DNA of 6,540 nucleotides, taken from assembly GCA_021781855.1 (NCBI GenBank), contig JAJXWC010000128.1:1-6540 (forward strand), read 5' to 3'. The notes under the pieces were generated by a model, which worked only from the letters and a program-made list of their open reading frames with translations, ran no database searches and was not told the origin of the DNA. Positions 1-5,793 of this stretch are shown here, one piece after another; positions within the stretch are counted from its first letter, which is position 1, and each line of letters opens with the position of its first letter. The translations under genes were made by a program, and so were the position numbers. This stretch comes from Bacillota bacterium (GTDB taxonomy: Bacteria > Bacillota > Bacilli > Lactobacillales > Streptococcaceae).

Positions 1-940
1 TAAAACCGTTGTCATACATCGCTTTGAGAATCTTATACATATCAAGCGAACCATATTCGGACTTGTGCGGAGCCTCATAAAAATCATATTTGCCACTGTC
101 CAAAAACTTGATATTGCGCACATGAGCAAAAGGAATGCGGTCACGTTTCACAAATTCAGCCATAATCGCATAAACATCATTTTCAGGGTCTTCAGCAATC
201 GAGCCTGTACACAGCGTGATTGCATTGTAAGGGCTATCCACGACATTGCAAATCCAGTCAAGGTCGTCACGATTTTTTACCACACGCGGCAGTCCAAACA
301 TGCTATAAGGCGGGTCATCAGGGTGCACTGCCATCTTAATGCCTACTTCTTCGCAAGTTGGGATAATCGCTTTCAGAAAATAAGCGAAATTCTCCCGCAA
401 TTTTGCCTCATCAACATCTTTATAGGCATCAAATAAGCGTTTTACCTCGCTCAAACGTTCAGGCTCCCAGCCGGGCAATGAAAAACCGCCGTCAGCCCCT
501 TGCACACGGTCAATAATTTCTTGCGGTTCTTCAGGAATGTCTTTTGCAATGAAAGCCATCGTCTGCGAACCGTCTTTCAAGCGATAATCCAAATCCGATT
601 TCAGCCAGTCAAAAACAGGCATAAAATTATAACAAATCACTTCAATACCAAAAGTCGCTAGATTTCGAATCGTTGTCTTATAATTTTCAATATATTTATC
701 GCGTGTTGGCAGTCCAATTTTGATATCATCATGAATATTGACCGATTCAATAACTTTAAGCGTCAAACCCGCAGCTTCAATTTCGTCCTTGAGCGCCTTA
801 ATGCGTTCTTTAGGCCATATTTCGCCCGCAGGAATATCCATAATCATGCCGACAACACCTTTTACACCTGGAATTTGAGCGATATCACCAAGCTTCACTT
901 TGTCAGCATCAGCTCCAAACCAGCGGAATGTCATTTCCAT
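1..940 (-). CDS. uxuA: D-mannonate dehydratase UxuA, C-terminus cut by window edge
   Basis: UxuA removes water from D-mannonate to give 2-keto-3-deoxy-D-gluconate, a cytoplasmic metal-dependent step of glucuronate breakdown. The frame is open from an ATG at 938-940 to the left edge, giving 313 residues. The family usually has about 350-360, so roughly 40-45 C-terminal residues are missing. The N-terminus MEMTFRWFG closely matches the usual UxuA start (MKMTFRWYG-like). Further conserved-looking blocks are HPDDPP at residues 206-211, a TLCTGS block with Cys244, and AHVRNIK with His273; I take these as likely metal or substrate ligands from family knowledge. An AGGAG site lies 5 bases upstream of the ATG. 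The gene starts 8 bases after the uxuB stop, so the two are co-transcribed and probably translationally coupled. No frameshift is seen. The identity is secure. Confidence 0.95.
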   Translation of the reverse strand, partial: MEMTFRWFGADADKVKLGDIAQIPGVKGVVGMIMDIPAGEIWPKERIKALKDEIEAAGLTLKVIESVNIHDDIKIGLPTRDKYIENYKTTIRNLATFGIEVICYNFMPVFDWLKSDLDYRLKDGSQTMAFIAKDIPEEPQEIIDRVQGADGGFSLPGWEPERLSEVKRLFDAYKDVDEAKLRENFAYFLKAIIPTCEEVGIKMAVHPDDPPYSMFGLPRVVKNRDDLDWICNVVDSPYNAITLCTGSIAEDPENDVYAIMAEFVKRDRIPFAHVRNIKFLDSGKYDFYEAPHKSEYGSLDMYKILKAMYDNGF

Positions 941-945
941 TTTTT

Positions 946-950
946 CTCCT
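946..950 (-). promoter_or_regulatory. Ribosome binding site of uxuA, overlapping the uxuB stop
   Basis: The minus strand reads TAGGAG followed by five A and then ATG. The AGGAG site shares two bases with the TAG stop of uxuB (949-951). Ribosomes ending uxuB therefore sit on the uxuA start, which suggests coupled translation. Confidence 0.85.
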
Positions 951-2592
951 AATCTGTTGGGAAATTTTTCCCATATTTTTTCAATGTTTCCTGTAAAGTA
1001 GAGCGTACTGCACCTTTTCCAACTGTCATTTGTACAAAATAAGCTGCAACTTTTTCGGCTAAGCCTGTACTGTAAAGATCATGCGGAAAGATCTCATGAT
1101 TACTCAAAATCGGCTTTAGAAGCTCCTGCGCATTTTCAAGTGAACCATCAAGATTGACCGCTGCAACTACTGCCTGAAGTTCATCAAGCATCGGGTCTGG
1201 GCTAGGTACAAATTTGACCAATTCATCATTTACACCCATCAAGTAACGACACCAACCCGCTATTACCAAAGGAATAAATTCTAGCTCTTTGACCGAAAAG
1301 CGTGTATTTTCAATATAATGTCCAATCGTCACACCGAAACGTACTGGAATTTTCTGCGAAGTATCTGCCGCAATCCGCTGCGGTGTGTCTGGAATATTTT
1401 TATTCGGCAGCCGCTTTGTCAGTAACTCACTGATAAAATATTCGGGAGCAATAATTTTCGGGCCTTTCACCACAGGTAAAGCCTCGCCGTAGCCCAAATT
1501 TTTGATGAGCGCAAGCAAATCAGGATTTGCCACCTCCTGCGCAATGGACTGATAGCCAAGCAGACAGCCGAAAATCGCAAGCGCCGTGTGCAACGGATTC
1601 AGACAAGCGGTCACTTTCATCTGGTCAGCATCATTGACTGTCTCGCGGTCTGTCAAAATCACTCCCGCCTTTTCAAGCGCAGGCCGACCATTCGGAAAAG
1701 CATCTTCAATGACCAGATAATGCACTTCCTCAGTATTGCCGAAAGGCGCAATATTTGTGTGTTTTGTCGTATGCAAAATCCCCGTATCCTCAAAACCATC
1801 CGCAGAGAGGAGCTGACCGACAGTCTCTGACGGATTCGGTGTGATGCGGTCAATCATCGACCAAGGAAAAGTCACTTTTGACGGATTTGTCAAATAGTCA
1901 ATGAAGCCTTTTTCCACCCTATCATTCGCCAGCCAACCACGCGCAATCGTCAAAACTGCCTCTTCAAGTTTTTGGCCATTTTCCGAAAAATTATCCGTAC
2001 TGACCATCGCAATCGGGAATTTTCCCGCTTTATAACGTGCATAGAGCAAGAAAGCAACTGCCGCCATATTCGTTTTTGGTTTTGACAAGCCTGAAATATC
2101 TGCCTCCGCCTGCGCCGTCAAATTTCCCTGAGAATCTCGCAGCGAATAGCCTTTTTCCGTAATCGAAAAGGTCGCAAACTGCAGAGACGGGTTTTCAAAG
2201 ACTTGCGTCAAAGAAAGCCAGCCTTCAACATTTTCCGCATTAAAATACACACTATCCGCCACGCTTGCAATCAACTCTTTATCAAAAGTTCCATCAGCTT
2301 TCATCGTCACCGACAAAAAACGATTGTCAAATGCCCGATACATCTTCTCAATGACTTCATCGTCATAAGTTTCAGCCACAATAAGTCCAGCATTCAATTC
2401 ATCTTGATTAAGCAGCCTCTGAGCCACCACCGCATGAAAACAACGAAAAAGATTCCCTCCACCGAAATGCACCCAAACTGGATTTTTTTGCGCATTATTT
2501 TTGATTTTTTTCTGGTCAAATTTTGGAACCTCAATCCCCGCTTGCTCAAAAAGTTCTGATTTTGTAAAATAATCATTGATTAACTTTACCAT
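949..2592 (-). CDS. uxuB: D-fructuronate reductase (mannonate oxidoreductase) UxuB
   Basis: The enzyme reduces D-fructuronate to D-mannonate with NADH in the cytoplasm and feeds UxuA next door. It belongs to the long-chain polyol (mannitol) dehydrogenase family. In its 547 residues I see an N-terminal nucleotide-binding loop FGGGNLFR at 43-50, the block VSTDNFSENG at 197-206, the family signature FPWSMIDRITP at 242-252, and the catalytic-type block KVTACLNPLH with Lys326, Asn332 and His335. I chose the ATG at 2590-2592 (MVKLINDYF) because AGGAG sits 5 bases upstream; a TTG six codons earlier (2608-2610) lies before that site and is not used. Mannitol dehydrogenase or tagaturonate reductase would be alternatives by fold alone, but the tight link to uxuA favours UxuB. 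The gene is first in the operon and intact. Confidence 0.93.
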   Translation of the reverse strand: MVKLINDYFTKSELFEQAGIEVPKFDQKKIKNNAQKNPVWVHFGGGNLFRCFHAVVAQRLLNQDELNAGLIVAETYDDEVIEKMYRAFDNRFLSVTMKADGTFDKELIASVADSVYFNAENVEGWLSLTQVFENPSLQFATFSITEKGYSLRDSQGNLTAQAEADISGLSKPKTNMAAVAFLLYARYKAGKFPIAMVSTDNFSENGQKLEEAVLTIARGWLANDRVEKGFIDYLTNPSKVTFPWSMIDRITPNPSETVGQLLSADGFEDTGILHTTKHTNIAPFGNTEEVHYLVIEDAFPNGRPALEKAGVILTDRETVNDADQMKVTACLNPLHTALAIFGCLLGYQSIAQEVANPDLLALIKNLGYGEALPVVKGPKIIAPEYFISELLTKRLPNKNIPDTPQRIAADTSQKIPVRFGVTIGHYIENTRFSVKELEFIPLVIAGWCRYLMGVNDELVKFVPSPDPMLDELQAVVAAVNLDGSLENAQELLKPILSNHEIFPHDLYSTGLAEKVAAYFVQMTVGKGAVRSTLQETLKKYGKNFPTD

Positions 2593-2597
2593 ACTAA

Positions 2598-2602
2598 CTC
2601 CT
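2598..2602 (-). promoter_or_regulatory. Ribosome binding site that fixes the uxuB start
   Basis: The minus strand reads AGGAG, then TTAGT, then ATG. The site lies inside the frame extended to the upstream TTG, so it can only serve the ATG at 2590-2592. Confidence 0.8.
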
Positions 2603-2619
2603 ATTTCCAAGTTTCAATT

Positions 2620-2632
2620 TTCTGATACATCA
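2620..2632. promoter_or_regulatory. Second operator-like dyad, close to uxuB
   Basis: The plus strand reads TTCTGATACATCA, 12 of 13 bases identical to the copy at 2795-2807. The core TGAT-AC-ATCA has 4-bp dyad arms around two bases. It lies 18 bases upstream of the uxuB ribosome binding site. Repetition of the same site in one leader suggests binding of the adjacent GntR regulator, perhaps by looping or roadblock. That role is inference. Confidence 0.4.
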
Positions 2633-2692
2633 AACTGGAATACATTTCGTAGCGTTTCAATCCCCACTGAATTTAGAGTACAACCTCTAGGT

Positions 2693-2726
2693 AAAAAACG
2701 AAACGCCCCGTAATCGGCTGAAGGCG
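2693..2726 (-). terminator. Possible weak attenuator hairpin in the uxuBA leader
   Basis: On the minus strand CGCC (2726-2723) can pair with GGCG (2707-2704), with an inner CCG-ATTA-CGG stem and a 5-nt bulge. A run TTTCGTTTTTT follows directly (2703-2693). This is the shape of an intrinsic terminator, 100 bases before the uxuB start. The stem is short and bulged, so early termination may be partial or absent. Confidence 0.3.
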
Positions 2727-2777
2727 CAACAGGCTGCTTAACATCTTTGATGCGAAGCTCCCTTGTCTGTATTGTGA

Positions 2778-2791
2778 TAAAACCGTTTTCC
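2778..2791 (+). promoter_or_regulatory. Possible weak catabolite-responsive (cre) site
   Basis: The stretch around AAAACCGTTTT fits the Lactococcus-type CcpA consensus WGWAARCGYTWWMA at 11 of 14 positions. It lies about 27-41 bases after the predicted uxuBA start, where CcpA binding would block transcription. Three mismatches, one of them at the central R, make this tentative. Confidence 0.2.
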
Positions 2792-2796
2792 AAATT

Positions 2797-2808
2797 CTGA
2801 TATATCAG
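2797..2808. promoter_or_regulatory. Perfect 12-bp palindrome, likely operator for the GntR regulator
   Basis: The sequence CTGATATATCAG is a perfect palindrome. It lies at about +11 to +22 of the predicted uxuBA transcript, a place where a bound repressor would block transcription. FadR-type GntR proteins bind short dyads of this size. It is about 85 bases from the regulator's own -35 box, so strong self-repression through this site is not expected. The binding partner is inferred from position. Confidence 0.55.
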
Positions 2809-2824
2809 TTTATTTACTAAGACT

Positions 2825-2853
2825 AGTATATTACTTAATGACCAGTCTGTCAA
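2825..2853 (-). promoter_or_regulatory. Sigma-A promoter of the uxuB-uxuA operon
   Basis: The minus strand has TTGACA (2853-2848), a 17-bp spacer, and TATACT (2830-2825). The -35 is a perfect match and the -10 has one mismatch. The predicted start is the A at about 2818. A promoter this strong for an inducible sugar-acid operon implies that repression does most of the control. Confidence 0.8.
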
Positions 2854-2892
2854 GGAAAAATCAACTTTTATCAAAGAAAATTGATGTAGTTA

Positions 2893-2921
2893 TTGACTTT
2901 TGTGGCGAATACTTCTATAAT
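2893..2921 (+). promoter_or_regulatory. Sigma-A promoter of the GntR regulator, giving a leaderless mRNA
   Basis: TTGACT (2893-2898), a 17-bp spacer and a perfect TATAAT (2916-2921). Only GATTGC separates the -10 box from the ATG at 2928-2930, so the expected start of transcription falls on or next to the A of the start codon. The -35 boxes of this promoter and of the divergent uxuBA promoter are about 40 bases apart, back to back. Confidence 0.8.
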
Positions 2922-2927
2922 GATTGC

Positions 2928-3629
2928 ATGAACTTACCCTCTTTTACCCTCCAAAATCAAGCTTACGACCAAATCCTAGACAAGATTCTGCGTAACGAAT
3001 ACAAGCCAGGTCAAAAAATTTCTCAAAAAAGTGTTGAGAATGATTTGAAACTCGGCCGCACACCCGTCCGCGAGGCACTCTTACGCCTCCGTCGTGACAA
3101 TCTAGTCTATACTCTGCCTCAATCGGGCACATTTGTAACCAAAGTTGACCTTGACGCTGCTGTCAATGCCCGCTTTATTCGTGAAAATCTTGAGCGGAAA
3201 GTCGTCATTGAAGCTGCAGAAATGAAGGGCAATTTTCTTTTATCTCAAGCTCACGATGCCATCGAACTTCAGGAAAAATACGCTGCCCGTGGTGAATACA
3301 ATCTCTTTTTCGATGCTGACGAAGAATTTCACAAAAGCTTTTATTTGGCAACCAATCACGCACAAGTTTGGGACTGGCTGCAGACCATCAATATTCAACT
3401 CAATCGTTTCCGTTGGCTACGCCTTACCTTATCAGAACTTCCCTGGGCATACCTGATTGAGCAGCACCGCGACATCCTAAACGCCGTTGAAGCACATGAT
3501 GCCAAAGCCGCTGATGAAGCCGTAGCGAAGCACCTCCATCTGATGCTAGACGAAGAAAAAGAAGTCATCCGCACCTTCCGCGATTATTTTGATAATATCC
3601 CCGAAGACGATTCTCCGATTTTGAGTTAA
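2928..3629 (+). CDS. GntR/FadR-type (FCD) transcriptional regulator, probably of the uxuBA operon
   Basis: This is a 233-residue DNA-binding regulator. Residues about 10-72 form the winged helix-turn-helix of the GntR family, with the recognition segment GRTPVREALLRL at 43-54 and the wing LPQSGTFV at 63-70. The rest is a helical FCD ligand domain. It shows the metal-site pattern Asp131-X3-His135 (in DADEEFH), His180 (in EQHRDIL) and His202 or His204 (in KHLHLML). Regulators of this type sense sugar acids or similar carboxylates. The divergent uxuBA operon points to a hexuronate intermediate such as fructuronate, but this is inference, as is repression. I chose the ATG at 2928: it precedes the HTH by the usual distance, whereas the in-frame ATG at 2838 lies upstream of the promoter. 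No ribosome binding site precedes the start, consistent with a leaderless message. Confidence 0.88.
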   Translation: MNLPSFTLQNQAYDQILDKILRNEYKPGQKISQKSVENDLKLGRTPVREALLRLRRDNLVYTLPQSGTFVTKVDLDAAVNARFIRENLERKVVIEAAEMKGNFLLSQAHDAIELQEKYAARGEYNLFFDADEEFHKSFYLATNHAQVWDWLQTINIQLNRFRWLRLTLSELPWAYLIEQHRDILNAVEAHDAKAADEAVAKHLHLMLDEEKEVIRTFRDYFDNIPEDDSPILS

Positions 3630-3640
3630 AGTGATTACTT

Positions 3641-3673
3641 CATCAGTGGGGGATTCTTTCTCCCCCACTGATG
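3641..3673 (+). terminator. Perfect 13-bp hairpin just after the regulator gene
   Basis: CATCAGTGGGGGA (3641-3653) and its exact complement (3661-3673) enclose the 7-nt loop TTCTTTC, 11 bases past the stop codon. The stem is very stable, but no T-run follows (TTAGCAG). It may protect the 3' end of the message or pause polymerase rather than terminate by itself. Confidence 0.55.
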
Positions 3674-3750
3674 TTAGCAGAGCGAAAGCATAGCTTAGTG
3701 CTGCTTATCCCGCCGCCTAAAGAGGCGGGGAGATTAGCAGTCACTTGCTA
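3674..3750 (+). other. GC-rich folded intergenic segment with competing pairings
   Basis: The strongest fold is 3701-3740: CTGCT pairs with AGCAG, continuing through TATC/GA(T)A-type pairs into CCGCCT-AAAG-AGGCGG (3713-3728), with one mismatch and two single-base bulges. The same CTGCT (3701-3705) can instead pair with AGCAG at 3676-3680, enclosing an inner AAGC-ATA-GCTT stem. TAGCA at 3735-3739 can also pair with TGCTA at 3746-3750. TTAGCAG occurs twice (3674-3680, 3734-3740). It could be an interspersed repeat element or a structured 3' untranslated region; I do not recognise a named family. Confidence 0.5.
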
Positions 3751-3754
3751 GGTT

Positions 3755-3784
3755 AAAAACAGACTTCACGAAAGTCTGTTTTTT
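3755..3784 (+). terminator. Strong intrinsic terminator, usable on both strands
   Basis: AAAAACAGACTT (3755-3766) pairs perfectly over 12 bp with 3772-3783 around the loop CACGA and ends in TTTTTT. It should end the regulator transcript. Read on the minus strand the hairpin also ends in five T, so it can stop transcription arriving from the right as well. Confidence 0.88.
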
Positions 3785-3983
3785 ATTTCGAAACCTAATC
3801 GAAGGGCTTACATCATTTTATGGGAATGCTATCTTTTCCAAAAATTTGAAAAGCAATAACATCAAACTCACGTCACAACGTCCTAAAAGACATCTTCTTA
3901 TTGCTCCATTAGCTTAAGAAACTCTCGCGGTCATTATTCAATCACTAATATATCGGATATCGGCATACCGATAATAAAAACAT
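3785..3983. other. Intergenic DNA with no recognisable gene
   Basis: About 200 bases between the two terminators. Frames are short on both strands: an ATG at 3820 reads only 9 codons, and the longest open stretches lack a start with a ribosome binding site. No tRNA, promoter or insertion sequence end is evident. The only structure I see is the small TATCGG dyad near its right end. Confidence 0.5.
3951..3973. repeat. Short TATCGG direct repeat and 6-bp dyad
   Basis: TATCGG occurs at 3951-3956 and again at 3958-3963. The second copy pairs exactly with CCGATA (3968-3973) around the loop CATA. It lies just past the amylase terminator. No function is assigned. Confidence 0.35.
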
Positions 3984-4012
3984 CAAAAAGCCACTAGAAA
4001 ACCTAATGGCTT
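3984..4012 (-). terminator. Intrinsic terminator of the alpha-amylase gene
   Basis: On the minus strand AAGCCA (4012-4007) pairs with TGGCTT (3993-3988). A further TAG/CTA pairing across one mismatch lies inside, and TTTTT closes the structure. It begins 19 bases after the amylase stop codon. On the plus strand a weaker T-run also follows. Confidence 0.75.
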
Positions 4013-4031
4013 AAAATTTTTCTTTAATTTT

Positions 4032-5572
4032 TCAACCACGCAGCAGCTCTGCCATTTCAGCAAGCTGTGCCACAACGGACTCAATCTCTGTTGCCAGACT
4101 TGCAAGTTGTGTCGAGACGGTTTCAAGTTTTAAAGCAACAGATTTCTCTACCCAGACAGAAATTGAACCGTCATTGACAGGAAAAGTCGTTCCACCTTTG
4201 CCATCAAGTCGAAGGGTCTCCATCCGATGTCCGAGCAAATCGACATAAGATTTCCCTGCCTGCTCAGGGTCAACGACCATATACTTACTGCCGTAAGTTG
4301 CATTCGTTAGGATAGTCGCCATCCCTGTCTTTTTACCATCGAAATTCATGGTGTTCGTCCAGCCAATCACATCATGATGGTCAAAATAATCATACTCCGA
4401 CAAAATCTCAATCCGCGAACGCAGCTGCATCATCCGCCGAAGGTTGAAACCGACAGGGTCCACACCACGCTCAGGAATTCCGTACAAGTCGCCCCAGAAA
4501 ACAGTCGGTGTGCCTTGCTGACGGAGCAAAATCAAGCTGTAAGCTTGTTCCTTGAACCAACCCGGAATCCATGACTGTAAAGACTGTCCTTCTTGCGTAT
4601 CGTGATTATCCACGAACGTTACCGCATGACTTGCTCGGCTTTTCACGAGTGTATTGTCAAAAATTCGCCGCATATCATAGTTTCCACCACTTGTCGCTGC
4701 CTGATAAAAGTTAAAATGCAAAGGCACATCAAAGAGTTGAACAACCTCGCCTGAGCGGTCAATATAACTCTTGAGCTTATCCAGATTATCCGACCAATAT
4801 TCGCCGACCACAAACGGATTTTTCCCCATCTGCTTTTCACGCTCTTTCAGCCATTTCTGAAAATAACCAAAGTCGATGTGTTTCACAGCGTCCAGTCGGA
4901 AACCGTCGATATTCGTCGTATCAAAGAACCATTTGCCCCATTTTTCAAGCTGAGCTTCGGTCTCTGGCTCGTCAAAATCCACATCAGCCCCCATCAGATA
5001 GTCATAATTCACATTTTCATCATCAACATCTTTCCAGTTTTTCCCTGGAAACTGGAGAATCTCGTGATAACCTGAGCGTTGGTCATAATCCACCCCAGAA
5101 AAGTTTTTCCATGTCCACTGATAATCATCATACTGACCTTCTCGCCCAGGAAAAGTAAACTTCGTCCAGACTTCCACTTCTTTGGAGTTGACCATTTCAT
5201 ACAGGCGGTTATCCCAAGCCTTGACATTTGCCGTGATGACCTCCGTCTCATCCGCCCCCATCATATGGTTAAAGACGATATCTGCGTAAGCCTCAATACC
5301 GCTCGCTTGCAAGGTACGAATCAGCTCCAGATATTCCTCTTTCGTGCCGTACTTCGTCGCCACCGAACCTTTCTGTCAAACTCGCCGAGGTCATACAGGT
5401 CATAAACACCGTACCCCACATCATAACCACCAGCCGCTCCTTTTGAAGCAGGCGGTAGCCAAGCCCCCGTGATACCGAGAGATTTCAAGTCGGGCACGAG
5501 CCGGGTCAAGTTTTCCCAGTGCTTGCCGTCCGCTGGAATGTACCACTCGAAAGCTTGCAATACTGTTTTCAT
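4032..5572 (-). pseudogene. Cytoplasmic alpha-amylase (GH13), broken by a one-base deletion near the 5' end
   Basis: The product would hydrolyse internal alpha-1,4 bonds of starch-like glucans or maltodextrins. No signal peptide is present (MKTVLQAFEWY), so it would act inside the cell, as the GH13 subfamily 5 enzymes of E. coli AmyA and streptococcal type do. Reading continues from the ATG at 5570-5572 for 66 codons to GEFD, then shifts. Adding one base between 5374 and 5375 (GACAG to GACCAG) restores DQKGSVATKYG and a 513-residue protein. In that protein I see LPPASKG at 39-45, DIVFNH ending at His103, GFRLDAVKH with nucleophile Asp228, VVGEYW with acid/base Glu258, and FVDNHD with Asp325, so every catalytic residue is kept. 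The last ~30 residues form a heptad-like tail. A ribosome binding site and a terminator flank it. It is either a recent pseudogene or a sequencing error in a CC pair. Confidence 0.88.
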
Positions 5573-5793
5573 AATTTTTCCTTCCTTGTTATTGAGTTTT
5601 GTATCCCTACCTCTTAATCTAATATCTTTGAATTTATTATTCTGTTTTGATTAAGATTCCAAAGTCATCAAATAAATCTGACGGTTTTAGATACATACTT
5701 GCCCACATTTAGGCAGTCTTTCTCTCAATTTACATATTATTAAATTTCTATTATTTTGTTATTTATTCAGTTGATTCACCAAAGCTTATCTTA
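5573..5793 (-). other. Intergenic leader region upstream of the amylase
   Basis: An AT-rich stretch of 221 bases between the unrecognised gene and the amylase, both on the minus strand. I find no convincing TTGACA/TATAAT pair; TTGGAA with TAATAA at 17 bp is the nearest and is weak. A small imperfect hairpin with TGCC/GGCA arms (5700-5715) could mark the end of the upstream gene but has no T-run. Whether the amylase has its own promoter cannot be settled by eye. Confidence 0.4.
5579..5586 (-). promoter_or_regulatory. Ribosome binding site of the amylase gene
   Basis: AGGAAGGA lies 6 bases upstream of the ATG at 5570-5572 on the minus strand and supports that start. Its intactness shows that the gene's start region has not decayed. 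Confidence 0.75.

Larger units (their letters stand above)
2593..2818 (-). other. Long 5' leader of the uxuBA transcript
   Basis: The predicted transcription start is the A at about 2818 on the minus strand, 6 bases past the -10 box. That leaves about 226 nt before the uxuB ATG, long for a bacterial leader. It contains two copies of a TGATRTATCA dyad near its ends, a possible catabolite site, and a GC-rich hairpin followed by a T-rich run. I recognise no known riboswitch. The frame TTG(2794)..TGA(2614) is open through most of it but has no ribosome binding site and no family I recognise. Confidence 0.6.

Noticed and set aside
731..952. Plus-strand open frames opposite uxuA, uxuB and the amylase (for example 731-952, 2203-2559 and 5079-5405)
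   Set aside because: They lie antisense to well-supported genes, lack ribosome binding sites, and have compositions typical of the reverse strand of coding DNA.
2593..2610. TTG start six codons upstream for uxuB
   Set aside because: The AGGAG site lies inside this extension and is properly spaced only for the ATG at 2590-2592.
2654..2684. CRISPR-repeat-like end on the minus strand (GGGGATTGAAAC), with ATTGAAAC again at 2611-2618
   Set aside because: ATTGAAAC resembles the 5' handle of some type I/III repeats, but the sequence before the two copies differs, the spacing is only 43 bases, and there is no array or cas gene.
2614..2874. An 86-codon minus-strand open frame across the uxuB leader
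   Set aside because: Its ATG lies upstream of the uxuBA -35 box, so the main transcript would not include it. No ribosome binding site precedes the internal TTG, and the residues match no family I know. It could be a remnant, but I cannot support a gene.
2838..2927. Longer N-terminus for the GntR regulator from the ATG at 2838
   Set aside because: These 30 codons span both the -35 and -10 boxes of the regulator's own promoter, and the HTH domain begins normally after the ATG at 2928.
3898..3930. Minus-strand fragment reading PREFLKLMEQ then stop, looking like the tail of a lost gene
   Set aside because: Only ten codons lie between stops, and nothing upstream in any frame continues it. This is within chance for such DNA.
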